Of a stretch of 64,000 nt of DNA, positions 27,254-35,794 are shown in pieces. The notes under the pieces were generated by a model. It was not told the DNA's origin. It worked only from the letters and a program-made list of their open reading frames with translations, and ran no database searches. The translations under genes were made by a program, and so were the position numbers. The stretch spans positions 372,001 to 436,000 of the forward strand of contig NZ_JACNMQ010000003.1 of assembly GCF_020622265.1 (NCBI RefSeq), written 5' to 3'. Within the stretch, counting starts at the first letter, position 1, and each line of letters starts with the position of its first letter. The DNA is from Halomonas sp. M20. GTDB lineage: Bacteria > Pseudomonadota > Gammaproteobacteria > Pseudomonadales > Halomonadaceae.

Positions 27254-27952
27254 ATGACTAAAGACGTGCATCCATCGATCATTGTTTTTGATATCAACGA
27301 GACGCTTCTCGATATTACGACCCTCGAGCCACTGTTCGAACGTCTCTTCGGCGGCCGATCCACATTGAGAGAGTGGTTCGCGCAACTAATTCTCTACTCT
27401 CAGACAATGACTCTTTCGGGCCTTTACACGCCATTCGGCGAGCTCGGTGTAGGAATCTTGCGAATGGTCGCTGAGATACACAACGTGACCGTCTCGGAGA
27501 GTGACGTTGAAGAACTGAAGGATCGGATAGGCTCCATGCCTGCACACTCCGATGTCATCCCGGCTCTGACAAAACTGCAGGAGGCGGGTTTTCGGTTGGT
27601 GACCTTGACTAATTCGGCAAGCAGTTCACCCCCCACGCCGCTTGAACGGGCCGGAATAGGGGAGTTTTTCGAACGCAGCTTCAGTGTCGAGTCGGTTCGG
27701 CAATTCAAACCGGCCCTGGACACTTATCGTCACGTGGCACAAGAGATGAAAGCCGAAACCTCGGATCTGTGTCTCGTCGCCTGTCATTTATGGGATACGA
27801 TTGGCGCTCAGGCTGCCGGTTGCCGTGGTGCACTCATCACGCGGCCTTATAACACCACCTTACCCGCGACTGAAGTGCCGGACCCGGATCTCGTCGCACC
27901 GGAACTGACGGATCTTGCCGACCAGATTATTAAGCGCTGGCAAGCATCCTGA
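27254..27952 (+). CDS. Haloacid dehalogenase, type II (HAD superfamily)
   Basis: A 232-residue HAD hydrolase. The nucleophile Asp is D13 in FDINETLLD, motif II Ser/Thr is in TLTNSASS, Lys is in RQFKPALDTY and acidic motif III is in CLVACHLWDTIGAQAAG. The last resembles the (A)xHxWDxxGA stretch of L-2-haloacid dehalogenases, which hydrolyse 2-haloalkanoic acids to 2-hydroxy acids. Many annotated relatives act on other small substrates, so dehalogenation is the family name rather than a proven activity. AGGAAGGTGACCC precedes the ATG. It is convergent with the KfrA-like gene. Confidence 0.8.
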   Translation: MTKDVHPSIIVFDINETLLDITTLEPLFERLFGGRSTLREWFAQLILYSQTMTLSGLYTPFGELGVGILRMVAEIHNVTVSESDVEELKDRIGSMPAHSDVIPALTKLQEAGFRLVTLTNSASSSPPTPLERAGIGEFFERSFSVESVRQFKPALDTYRHVAQEMKAETSDLCLVACHLWDTIGAQAAGCRGALITRPYNTTLPATEVPDPDLVAPELTDLADQIIKRWQAS

Positions 27953-27977
27953 AAACCGAGCTGGCTTGGCTCGATCT

Positions 27978-28943
27978 TCAATACACAAACGGCGGCAGGG
28001 GTGTCCTTGCCACCCGCGTCTCAGCCTCTCTTAGCGCTTCCTGCAGCTGCTCGAGCCTCTGATCCCGCTCGGCAATCTGAGCCTCCAGTTGTTCTTGTTT
28101 GAAAATCATTTCTCGCTCGGTGTCCCCGAAACGCCGTAGCTCCCACTTCGCTTCGCGGTGACGCGCTTCCTCTTCAACCAGCGCCGCGCGTTGTTCCTGT
28201 AGAGACATTTCTAGCCCCTCGACGCGTTTGTCTGTTTGCGCTTGACGCTTGACGTGCTGCTTTTCCTGTTCCTGGCGTTCGCGTCGAGCATCGTCGAGTA
28301 GTGCCATGAGCTTGGCCTCGGCGGTTTCATGCCGCTGTTCCTCCTGGGCAATTCGCGCATCAAATTGTCGTGCTTGCTCATCCAGGGCCTGTCTATATTC
28401 AGCGGCCTCCGCGTTGCTCTGCTCACGTAGCTGATCGAGTCGCTCTTCCAAGCGTGCGTTTTTTGCTGCCGTGCTTTCACGTTCGGCATGGCTAGCGTCG
28501 AGCTGTGCCTGAACTTGAGCCAGGACCATGCTCTTTTCATCGAGACGTGTCTGCAAGGCTGCCAAGTGCTCGGCCATGGCGGATTCGCGCTGGATAGCGT
28601 CTTCTGCTCGGCGCTGGGCTTCCTGTTCGATGCTTTGCGATTCGTAGACACGCTGATCCGCTTCTTCACGATATTGGGCCAAGCCTTGTCGCGCCGCTTC
28701 CTGGGCCTGATGCCACAGCTCCTGGGTCAAGGTCTGCAGCGGTTCGGGCAAGTCCTGAGCGGGCGGTTCGTCGCGATTCTCCTCGCGCTCGATCTTCCAT
28801 TGTCGCAGATGTTCGCTGAGGGTGGTGAAGCTGCCGGTACCGAGCACCTCGCGAATCTTTTGCACCCCCGGCGTTTCACCCCGTTGCAGCAGTTGGTGAA
28901 TGGCTTTTTGTACGTCTTCATACCGAACGCCGCTACGCGCCAT
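27978..28943 (-). CDS. KfrA-like DNA-binding coiled-coil protein
   Basis: A 321-residue protein with an N-terminal KfrA_N-type DNA-binding domain (about residues 1-60: YEDVQKAIHQLLQRGETPGV, then EVLGTGSFTTLSEHL). A very long Glu/Gln/Arg-rich coiled coil follows from about residue 85 to the end. KfrA proteins of plasmids bind palindromic operators, repress their own promoters and form filaments that help segregation. This chromosomal homologue is divergent from an orphan tyrosine recombinase. ATG 28943 (MARSGVRY) has AGGAG upstream and is preferred over 28973. The shared AT-rich intergenic region contains palindromes it may bind. Confidence 0.8.
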   Translation of the reverse strand: MARSGVRYEDVQKAIHQLLQRGETPGVQKIREVLGTGSFTTLSEHLRQWKIEREENRDEPPAQDLPEPLQTLTQELWHQAQEAARQGLAQYREEADQRVYESQSIEQEAQRRAEDAIQRESAMAEHLAALQTRLDEKSMVLAQVQAQLDASHAERESTAAKNARLEERLDQLREQSNAEAAEYRQALDEQARQFDARIAQEEQRHETAEAKLMALLDDARRERQEQEKQHVKRQAQTDKRVEGLEMSLQEQRAALVEEEARHREAKWELRRFGDTEREMIFKQEQLEAQIAERDQRLEQLQEALREAETRVARTPLPPFVY

Positions 28944-29111
28944 GGTGCTCTCCTGTTCGAACGGACCGCTCAAAGAGCGGTAATGCGGAAGATTTTAGCG
29001 CCATTTGCCAACAAATTAAATTATTACGTAATACATAAAACGTAATTTTATTTATCAAAACAAACAAAAATTCATGATTACGCGCCTTATCTTGAATTTT
29101 TACCGCGTAAG
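28944..29111. promoter_or_regulatory. AT-rich divergent region with TTACG/CGTAA palindromes
   Basis: The region between the KfrA-like and recombinase genes is very AT-rich. It holds a perfect palindrome ATTACGTAAT (29023-29032), a further CGTAAT (29041-29046), and an inverted pair TTACGCG (29078-29084) / CGCGTAA (29104-29110). Repeats of the same half-site around both promoters suggest autoregulation by the KfrA-like protein, or a recombinase site. Confidence 0.55.
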
Positions 29112-30332
29112 ATGAACAATACCCTCATCGTGTATTGTTGGATAGAAGCGCCTAAAGTGACTAAGGAATACCGGCAGGGCAGCGATAGCGGTGATGGCGG
29201 CAATAGAGAAGTGATGGTGGCTGAGTCGAAGAGCATGTCTAAGGCGATGCCGACCACTGTTTCAGCGCATATTGTTGCTAATAGCGACGCCCAGGCTGTC
29301 GAGCAATGGCTCAAGGAGTACACTGCGAGTGCGCAGACGTTTCGCGCCTATCGCAAGGAGGCAGAGCGCTTGCTTCTATGGCTCGATGCGCAGCGCTTGA
29401 GTCTTGCGAGCGTGGATCGTCGACGACTCGATGAGTTCGAAGGCTTCCTAACGAATCCGCTACCCGCCGAGCAATGGGTGGGGCCGCCACGGCCGCGTTC
29501 GCATCCCGATTGGCGTCCTTTTCGCTGCCCTTTGACTGCCGCAAGCCGTCGTCAGAGTCTGATCATCCTGCAGGGGCTGTTCAGCTGGCTAGTGGAAGCA
29601 GGCTGGGTAGCCCACAATCCCTTTCGCTTGATGCGGGACAAGCGCCGGCGGCTGGACAATCGACAAGAAGAAATTGAGCGCTATCTGGAGCGGCCGCTGT
29701 GGGACTGGCTATGGCAGTGGCTGAATCGGCCTCTGGAAGAGAGCGCGAGTTCACGGGCGCACTTCCTCTGGCGGCGGCGACGGCTGATTTTTGGTTTCGC
29801 CTATCTCCTGGCCCCACGTATCAGCGAAATGGCCTCGGCCAGGATGGGCGATTTCTTTTGCAGGGAAGGGCGCTGGTGGTGGCGTGTCATCGGTAAGGGC
29901 GACAAGCTTGCAAGCATCCCGGTACCTGCAGATATGCTTACATTGCTTGGAGAGTGGCGCGAGCACCTGGGATTGACTGCGTTGCCTGAAGCGGACGAGT
30001 CAGGGTCGGTACTAAGAGGGCTCAATGGTAAACGCAGCTTGGGTGACAATCAGCTTTATCGGTTGATAAAGATGAGTTTCAAAGAGGCTGCTCAAGAGAT
30101 TGAGATAGATGAAGGCGGGGCTGTCTTTGCGCAAACGCTACGAAAGGCAACACCGCATTGGCTGCGTCATACAGCGATCACTCATCAGGCCCAGGCAGGC
30201 ATCGAACTGCGTTATCTTGCTAAAACGGCGCGTCATTCACGCCTTGATACCACAGCACGCTATCTGCACACCGAAGCAGACGAATGGCAGCGTCAGCTTG
30301 CCGCTCATCAGCTTGAAAGCCGTCGGCTCTGA
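29112..30332 (+). CDS. Orphan tyrosine recombinase / phage-type integrase
   Basis: A tyrosine recombinase of up to 406 residues. An N-terminal SAM-like core-binding domain (about 60-165) precedes the catalytic domain. Catalytic residues are visible: Arg in APRISEMASA, Lys in VIGKGDKLAS, HxxR in HWLRHTAITH, His in ARHSRLDTT and the nucleophile Tyr in ARYLHTE. The start is uncertain: ATG 29112 lacks a ribosome-binding site, and ATG 29214 (MVAESKSM) after AGAGAAG is a good alternative. No phage, plasmid or cassette genes surround it and no attachment site was recognised, so it is not an obvious prophage integrase. Pairing with a KfrA-like gene is seen in other gammaproteobacteria, as I recall. 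Confidence 0.85.
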   Translation: MNNTLIVYCWIEAPKVTKEYRQGSDSGDGGNREVMVAESKSMSKAMPTTVSAHIVANSDAQAVEQWLKEYTASAQTFRAYRKEAERLLLWLDAQRLSLASVDRRRLDEFEGFLTNPLPAEQWVGPPRPRSHPDWRPFRCPLTAASRRQSLIILQGLFSWLVEAGWVAHNPFRLMRDKRRRLDNRQEEIERYLERPLWDWLWQWLNRPLEESASSRAHFLWRRRRLIFGFAYLLAPRISEMASARMGDFFCREGRWWWRVIGKGDKLASIPVPADMLTLLGEWREHLGLTALPEADESGSVLRGLNGKRSLGDNQLYRLIKMSFKEAAQEIEIDEGGAVFAQTLRKATPHWLRHTAITHQAQAGIELRYLAKTARHSRLDTTARYLHTEADEWQRQLAAHQLESRRL

Positions 30333-30363
30333 ATAAAGTTCAGAATGGGAAAATTACTTCCGT

Positions 30364-30403
30364 AAAAAAACAATCAGCGGGGAGGGGGAGGTCCCGCTGA
30401 TTG
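30364..30403 (-). terminator. Intrinsic terminator of the PRC-barrel gene
   Basis: On the minus strand CAATCAGCGGG pairs with CCCGCTGATTG (11 bp, plus arms 30371-30381 and 30393-30403), followed by seven T (plus 30364-30370). It serves the minus-strand gene and may also separate it from the convergent recombinase. Confidence 0.88.
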
Positions 30404-30452
30404 ATAATCTAACTTACCGGCAGTTCCACCGGATGCTGCTGCTTACTACTAC

Positions 30453-31286
30453 TTACTGAGCGAACTGTTTGATGGGCACGTCCAGTGCGATGGGCTGATA
30501 TTCGCTATCGTCATAGGTTTCAGCACTCTCGATCTCTTCCATGCTCTTGTCTACCTTGAGCTGACCCTGCTCGAGCTGTAACTCATCAAGTGGCAAAACG
30601 ACTTCATCATTCGTGCCCTTGACGCCGAGGACGGCAAAGAGCTTCTTGCTGTCCTTGTCGACGACGAGCTCCTTGATCTGACCAGCCTCGTTGTCTTTGG
30701 ATGTCATCAGCGTGCGCTCGAGAACTTGCTCGCCTTTCATCTCCATCAACGACTTCTGCGATTGTCCCTGAGAACTTTGAGACTGCCCTTGTTGGCCCTC
30801 ACGCTGGATATTGACCTTGGCTTCTTCCTGTTCGTAAGAAACCTCAGGCTGGCTTTCGCTTCTGTTCAGGTTGACCTGAGGCGCGTCTGCTTTTTGCAAC
30901 TGAACCTGAGGCTGAGCCTGCTCGACGTTGACATCCGGATTGGACTCGACAGAGACGTCCGGCTTAGGCTGCCGGATGCTGATCTTGGGATCAGGCATGT
31001 CCACTTTTACATTGGCATCTGGCTGAGTGACCTCGATGCGGGGCTCAGGAATTCTGATAGTGACTTCTGGCGCCGGCTGGAACACCTTGATCTTTGGCTG
31101 CGGCTGATCGACTGTTACAGTCGGACGTGGTTGTTCGACATTAACGACCGGCTTGGCCTGATCAATCGTGATATCGAGGTTGGCTTCTTGTGATTCTGAA
31201 TCTTGTGCGAATGCGGAACCACTTGCTATAGCAAGTGCCAGAGTACTGACTGCAAATGCGTGGGGGAGTGTGCTCAGTAGTTTCAT
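30453..31286 (-). CDS. Secreted PRC-barrel protein with Pro/Val strand repeats
   Basis: A 277-residue exported protein with a signal peptide (cleavage after GSAFA, about residue 27). Residues 36-120 consist of about seven degenerate repeats of roughly 11 residues with the pattern QPxPxVxV, for example QPRPTVTVD and QPQPKIKVF. A Gln/Ser-rich linker (about 165-185) leads to a C-terminal PRC-barrel-like domain (about 190-265, GQIKELVVDKDSKKLFAVLG). PRC-barrels occur in photosynthetic reaction centres, RimM and many stress-related bacterial proteins. The repeat resembles short beta strands that could stack, but I know no function. It is followed on the same strand by its own terminator. Confidence 0.7.
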   Translation of the reverse strand: MKLLSTLPHAFAVSTLALAIASGSAFAQDSESQEANLDITIDQAKPVVNVEQPRPTVTVDQPQPKIKVFQPAPEVTIRIPEPRIEVTQPDANVKVDMPDPKISIRQPKPDVSVESNPDVNVEQAQPQVQLQKADAPQVNLNRSESQPEVSYEQEEAKVNIQREGQQGQSQSSQGQSQKSLMEMKGEQVLERTLMTSKDNEAGQIKELVVDKDSKKLFAVLGVKGTNDEVVLPLDELQLEQGQLKVDKSMEEIESAETYDDSEYQPIALDVPIKQFAQ

Positions 31287-31367
31287 ATTAAATCCTTCCT
31301 TGAATTATGATTGCTTACTGGGTTCTAGTAATTTTTAATTTCGGCTAACGATTGAACTAATAACTAT

Positions 31368-31751
31368 TCAATTTTCTGAGTTTAGCTCTTCAGGCGTTAC
31401 ACGTTTTTTACTATCGGAAGGCTCGTCGGGATTCCTGCTATCTTCCTGACTAGCAGAAATTTCCGACTCTCCGCTTTGCTCTTTATTGGGCTTCTCCTTC
31501 GGTTCAAGACGCTCTTCCTGAGCACCTTGCGACGAGGAAGACTGCTTTTCACTCTTTGTTTTACCTTCAGATGACGAAGACTGCTCTGAGGTGCTTGAAG
31601 CCTCGGTATCAAAGCTTTCTTCTTCGGACTCACAGGCTGAAAGGCTGATTGCGCCTAACAGAACCAAGCTTGCCAAAAGTGCTTTTTTAGCACCGGGTTT
31701 ATGCATGTACGCTTGAGAAGCGGAGGGTGTTTTATCGATTGAGTGACGCAT
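31368..31751 (-). CDS. Small Ser/Glu-rich putative lipoprotein
   Basis: A 127-residue protein with a lipobox (LLGAISLSAC, Cys near residue 39). The rest is low complexity and rich in Ser, Glu, Lys and Gln, with no recognisable domain. ATG 31751 has AAAAGGA nine bases upstream; the 16 extra residues before the hydrophobic stretch are unusual, and ATG 31706 (MHKPGAKKALL) would give a more standard lipoprotein signal. It is upstream of and co-oriented with the PRC-barrel gene (81 bp), so both may be envelope proteins of the same stress response. Confidence 0.6.
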   Translation of the reverse strand: MRHSIDKTPSASQAYMHKPGAKKALLASLVLLGAISLSACESEEESFDTEASSTSEQSSSSEGKTKSEKQSSSSQGAQEERLEPKEKPNKEQSGESEISASQEDSRNPDEPSDSKKRVTPEELNSEN

Positions 31752-31757
31752 AGGCAA

Positions 31758-32085
31758 GAATCCTTTTTATGTGGCTCATTTCTATGAGCAACGACTTCGT
31801 CCATATTCTTAACATCTCGAATATAGTGACCTGAAACAACAATATCCATATCGAATTCATGGGCACTTAAATGAAGCTAGTAGAGTCGATGGGACAGGTC
31901 AAAACAAAAATTTATTTTTAACTCAGGTTATTATAATGCGTTAATTACTGAGGCAGATTGTCAAAATAGCAAGTAGCAGGGTTAGAATTTTTGCATTAAT
32001 AGTAAAATTGTCGACCTGCTGCAGGCGGTAACACCCTTGTTTCGTTATACTGGGCTGTCGTTGAAAATCAGTCAGGAGAAGCGCA
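31758..32085. promoter_or_regulatory. AT-rich divergent region upstream of sufE and the lipoprotein
   Basis: About 330 bp with no credible gene. It must carry promoters in both directions. TATACT (32047-32052) upstream of sufE looks like a -10 box but no -35 of the right spacing stands out. Confidence 0.35.
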
Positions 32086-32502
32086 GTGAGTATTCAGGAG
32101 GCTCAAACCGAGCTGATCGAGGAGTTTGATTTATTCGATAACTGGATGGATCGTTATCAGTACATCATAGACATGGGTAAGCAGTTACCGGCTTTTCCCG
32201 AGGATATGAAGACGCCAGAGACGAAGATCGATGGCTGCCAGTCCAATGTCTGGATTCATCACGAGCGTCAGGGCTCGGCACTTCATTTTGATGCCACTTC
32301 GGATGCCGCCATCGTTTCCGGGCTGATCGCGGTACTGATGCGCATTTACAACGATCGCACGCCAATCGAAATTGCCGAGACCACACCGCGCTTTCTGGAA
32401 GAACTGGGGCTCGACAAGCATCTTTCACCGACACGTGCCAACGGGCTGCATGCCATGCTGACGCGTATTTATGCGGTGGCGGAGCGGGAGGTAGCGCACT
32501 AG
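32086..32502 (+). CDS. sufE: SufE-family cysteine desulfurase sulfur acceptor
   Basis: A 138-residue SufE-like protein (CsdE group possible). The sulfur-accepting Cys lies in KIDGCQSNVW (C51), matching the family motif. SufE takes persulfide sulfur from a cysteine desulfurase (SufS or CsdA) and passes it to scaffold or target proteins. Translation starts at GTG 32086 after CAGGAGAA. It stands alone here, with no suf or csd genes adjacent, and is convergent with yidD. Confidence 0.9.
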   Translation: MSIQEAQTELIEEFDLFDNWMDRYQYIIDMGKQLPAFPEDMKTPETKIDGCQSNVWIHHERQGSALHFDATSDAAIVSGLIAVLMRIYNDRTPIEIAETTPRFLEELGLDKHLSPTRANGLHAMLTRIYAVAEREVAH

Positions 32503-32530
32503 GGCCTTGCCGAATAACCGTAGTGCGTAG

Positions 32531-32845
32531 TCAACGTGACGAATCCTCAAAGCCGTTTGGTTCATCTTCAAAAGGAGTGTGGCAAGGGCGTTCATTTTTT
32601 TGCGGCACTGGATCGATGCCGCCCGCATGCCAGGGATGGCACTTGGAAATACGCTTTAACGCTAGCCAGCCCCCCTTGAAAGGCCCATGTAGCTGCAAGG
32701 CCTCGATGGCGTAATAGGAGCAGGAGGGCCAGAAACGACAGCGTGGGCCAAGTAGAGGGCTGATGCCGTACTGATAAAGGCGAATAACGCCGATTAATAG
32801 GATGGATAGGCCACGTCGAAGAAATTGTTTAATCCTTGCTGCCAT
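32531..32845 (-). CDS. yidD: YidD-type membrane protein insertion efficiency factor
   Basis: A 104-residue protein with the DUF37/YidD signature: an amphipathic/hydrophobic N-terminus ([17 protein letters not shown]), the [15 protein letters not shown] motif with conserved Cys, and the [19 protein letters not shown] segment. YidD assists YidC in membrane protein insertion and is normally encoded between rnpA and yidC. Here it overlaps the 3' end of hisI by 17 bases and has an extended hydrophilic tail of about 25 residues. ATG 32845 (MAARIKQF) fits the family; the reading frame continues open upstream. Confidence 0.88.
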   Translation of the reverse strand: MAARIKQFLRRGLSILLIGVIRLYQYGISPLLGPRCRFWPSCSYYAIEALQLHGPFKGGWLALKRISKCHPWHAGGIDPVPQKNERPCHTPFEDEPNGFEDSSR

Positions 32846-33272
32846 AAAGAGCACTCGGATCGATAAGGGGTTTGGCATCCACGTGGCCACGCTCGTCGTC
32901 AAGCGCGACATAAAAGCAGCTTCGCCTGCCAGTATGGCAGGCAGGGCCGGTTTGTTCGACACGAAGCAGCAAAGTGTCACCATCGCAGTCGAGATGAGCC
33001 GATTTCAGATGCTGTTCCTGACCGGAAGATTCCCCCTTGCGCCAAAGCTTGCATCGGGAGCGGGACCAGTAGCAGACGCGCCCGGTATGCAGCGTCTCTT
33101 CCAGAGATTGTCGATTCATCCAGGCCAGCATCAAGACTTCGCCGCTATCATGCTCCTGGGCGATGGCGGGTATCAATCCATCTGCATTCCAGCGAACGGC
33201 ATCAAGAATCTGTGGCAGTGGATACTGAACGCCCGGCTCGGCCGCTTCAAGTTGCTTGAATAGATCGCTCAT
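32829..33272 (-). CDS. hisI: Phosphoribosyl-AMP cyclohydrolase
   Basis: A 147-residue monofunctional HisI, the third step of histidine biosynthesis (hydrolysis of phosphoribosyl-AMP). The zinc- and magnesium-binding motifs are seen: [29 protein letters not shown] and QTGPACHTG. No fused or adjacent HisE is present. ATG 33272 (MSDLFKQ) follows AGGAAAAAG. It sits 31 bp downstream of the ATP-grasp ligase and may be the last but one gene of that transcript. Confidence 0.93.
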   Translation of the reverse strand: MSDLFKQLEAAEPGVQYPLPQILDAVRWNADGLIPAIAQEHDSGEVLMLAWMNRQSLEETLHTGRVCYWSRSRCKLWRKGESSGQEQHLKSAHLDCDGDTLLLRVEQTGPACHTGRRSCFYVALDDERGHVDAKPLIDPSALYGSKD

Positions 33273-33303
33273 CTTTTTCCTGGGTTTGCCTGCGCTTGAT
33301 GGC

Positions 33304-34275
33304 TCAGGAGGCAAGTGCCGCCTCCTGAAGTTCGCCGCGACGGGCAAAATGTTGCTGTGAGAAGGCTACTCGGGCATCCACATCGATGCCTTCCGGCTGC
33401 CGCTCGACAAGGTCGAGTCGCCTACGAAGCCCTTCACCATTGGCCATCTGGATGGCGAGCCCCGGACGTGCATTGAGCTCCAGCAGCATGGGGCCATGAA
33501 TCTTATCCAGCACCATGTCGGTACCTAGATAACCCAGCTTTGTCATCTCATAACAGCTGGCCGCGAGGTTCAGCAGCGTATCCCAGTGGGGCACCCTGAG
33601 ACTGACAAGCTCCTGGCCGGTATCCGGATGATCCAGGCGTGTGCGGTCGAACTGGACGCCGCGCACAGCAGTGCCGGTGGCGATGTCGATACCGACGCCG
33701 ACGGCGCCCTGGTGGAGGTTGGCCTTGCCATCCGACGCGGCAGTGGACAGGCGCATCATCGCCATGACCGGATAGCCCTTGAATACGATCACGCGAATAT
33801 CCGGTACGCCTTCATAGGTGTATTCCGCCAACGATTCGTCGAAAGCAATCAGCGCCTCTACCACCGCCACATCCGGTGACCCCCCCAGGGAATAGAGCCC
33901 CGACAGAATATTGGAGACATGGCGCTCGAGATCCTCGCGGTACAAGCGGTGGCCACTTGGCTTGATGTAGCCTTCTTTATCCTGATTCTCCACCACCAGG
34001 ATGCCCTTGCCTCCGCTGCCTTTTGCGGGCTTGATGACGAAGCCAAGATGTCCCTCGACCATCCTGGCGACATGCTTGACACTGAACTGGTTGCTGATGG
34101 TGCCAATCAGATCCGGCGTGGTGACACCGAAGCGCTTGGCCAGCAGCTTCGTTTGCAGCTTGTCGTCCACCAGCGGGTAAAGGCGACGATCATTGTAGCG
34201 GCCAATATAACGAATGTTGCGCCGGTTCATGCCGATGATGCCTTTAATTCTCAACTGTGAAGGGGTTGCCCACAT
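33304..34275 (-). CDS. ATP-grasp alpha-L-glutamate ligase-like protein (RimK-related)
   Basis: A 323-residue RimK-like ATP-grasp enzyme of the 'alpha-L-glutamate ligase-like' group. The nucleotide-binding stretch [17 protein letters not shown] lies near residues 79-95, and the metal-binding ELNARPG near 268-274. Members are predicted to form a peptide or amide bond between an amino acid (often Glu) and an acceptor carboxylate using ATP. The family is recognisably linked with an inactive-transglutaminase membrane protein and a retropepsin-like protease, exactly as here (3-bp gap to the membrane protein gene). Comparative genomics has proposed a peptide tagging or cleavage role; the acceptor is unknown. 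Confidence 0.88.
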   Translation of the reverse strand: MWATPSQLRIKGIIGMNRRNIRYIGRYNDRRLYPLVDDKLQTKLLAKRFGVTTPDLIGTISNQFSVKHVARMVEGHLGFVIKPAKGSGGKGILVVENQDKEGYIKPSGHRLYREDLERHVSNILSGLYSLGGSPDVAVVEALIAFDESLAEYTYEGVPDIRVIVFKGYPVMAMMRLSTAASDGKANLHQGAVGVGIDIATGTAVRGVQFDRTRLDHPDTGQELVSLRVPHWDTLLNLAASCYEMTKLGYLGTDMVLDKIHGPMLLELNARPGLAIQMANGEGLRRRLDLVERQPEGIDVDARVAFSQQHFARRGELQEAALAS

Positions 34276-34278
34276 GGC

Positions 34279-35787
34279 TCAATCCTCCGTAATCGGCTTG
34301 AAGCGGCGCAACTCCAGCAACCGATAACCGGTGTAGTTGCCCAGCAGCAGGATGAATGCCATCAGGATCAGCTGTACGCCAAGGAAGTTGAAGGTGATAT
34401 GGCGTATCCAGGGATTGTTCATGGCCAGATAAGCAAGTACCGCCGTGAGCAAGCTGCCGCCCCCCTGAATCAAGACCTCCTTGGGACCTTCCTCTTCCCA
34501 GAGAATCGACATGCGCTCGATGGTCCAGCTAAGGATGATCATCGGGAAAAAGGTGATCGTAAGACCCGCGTTCAGCCCCATGCGATAGGCCACGACGGAG
34601 AAGATCGAGATGATGGCGATGACCGTAATGATCACCGCCGATACTCGCGCCACCAATAACAGGTTGAGATGTGAAAGATAACTGCGGATCACAAGGCCCA
34701 CTGCCACGACGAGCAGGAACCCGATGAGTCCGGTGAACAGCGTGGTCTGGATAAAGGCAAGGGCAATGAGCACTGGCATGAACGTGCCGGAGGTCTTGAT
34801 GCCGATCAGCACTCGCAGTAACACGACCACGAGCGCGCCGATCGGAATCAGCAAAATGGTCTTGAATAGCGACTGTTCTTCCAGCGGGAGGCTGTGAATC
34901 GAGAAATTAAGCAGGGTATCGTTGGCCAGCTGATTGCGTACCGCCACGGATGCCGGCTCATTGTGTTGCAGCATGGAGAAGGTGACCTTCGAATCACGTC
35001 CGCCTTGCACCTCGAGAGCAGCTTGATCGCCAGCTTCCCAGAGCAGGAGATTATCAGGACGACCCTGCTCGCCACTGGTGGGGTTGATGATGACCCAGTC
35101 ACCATCCGCATTGAAGACCTGTATCCAAGTCGTCAGGCTTTGCCGCCGACGCCCGTCTTCAAGCAATAGACCATGAATCTTGCGGGCCGAAACACCAGCC
35201 TGATTAAGCAACTTTACCAGTAGCGAGGGGCGGTCGAACTGGGTCAACAGCAGGCGGGCATTTTCATCCTGCCTATCGCCACTAAAAGCACGCACCAACT
35301 CCCTAGAGAAAGTAAAGGCGTCAGAGGAGCGTCGATAAGCCTGATCGATGACCTCTTGCGCGGCCGTATCATAGGGACGTGCCCAGGATACCTCCTCATC
35401 CGGCGGCGGAGGCTCGACCCGAGGCCGAGCAGCATTGGGAGCGACTAGAAGCTGAACCGAATAATAGAGCTGTTGGCTACCGCGGGCTTCTCGAGTGGCC
35501 CACTGTGCCCGGCGCCCCTGGTCATCATCCAGAAAGGAGAGTCCGAAACCGGAAGAGCCCGTATTCTCCGTCAGGATGCGAAACCCTTCCTGATTGGTGG
35601 GTAGTGCCAGATTCACTTTGGCAGAACCATCTTCGGCGATGAAATTGACCTGGGCTTCGACTTCCCAGACTTGGCGCTGTTCGCCGGGTACCCATGGCAC
35701 CTCGAATGCAACATGGCGATACGCGGTCACTGCGATGCCGGCTATCAGCAGGACGCCGACCAGAAGATAAAAGGGGACACGAGACAT
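34279..35787 (-). CDS. Inactive transglutaminase fused to seven transmembrane helices
   Basis: A 502-residue membrane protein: one N-terminal helix (FYLLVGVLLIAGIAVTAY), a periplasmic region of about 300 residues with a transglutaminase-like fold (about 120-270) and then seven helices from about residue 310 to 490. The transglutaminase part lacks a Cys at the expected site (LLVKLLNQAGVSARKIHG), so it is presumed catalytically dead and may bind a peptide. ATG 35787 (MSRVPFYLL) is chosen; the longer frame would overlap the protease gene. It lies between the protease and the ATP-grasp ligase and could present substrate across the membrane to one of them. Confidence 0.87.
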   Translation of the reverse strand: MSRVPFYLLVGVLLIAGIAVTAYRHVAFEVPWVPGEQRQVWEVEAQVNFIAEDGSAKVNLALPTNQEGFRILTENTGSSGFGLSFLDDDQGRRAQWATREARGSQQLYYSVQLLVAPNAARPRVEPPPPDEEVSWARPYDTAAQEVIDQAYRRSSDAFTFSRELVRAFSGDRQDENARLLLTQFDRPSLLVKLLNQAGVSARKIHGLLLEDGRRRQSLTTWIQVFNADGDWVIINPTSGEQGRPDNLLLWEAGDQAALEVQGGRDSKVTFSMLQHNEPASVAVRNQLANDTLLNFSIHSLPLEEQSLFKTILLIPIGALVVVLLRVLIGIKTSGTFMPVLIALAFIQTTLFTGLIGFLLVVAVGLVIRSYLSHLNLLLVARVSAVIITVIAIISIFSVVAYRMGLNAGLTITFFPMIILSWTIERMSILWEEEGPKEVLIQGGGSLLTAVLAYLAMNNPWIRHITFNFLGVQLILMAFILLLGNYTGYRLLELRRFKPITED

Positions 35788-35794
35788 AAAAGCG

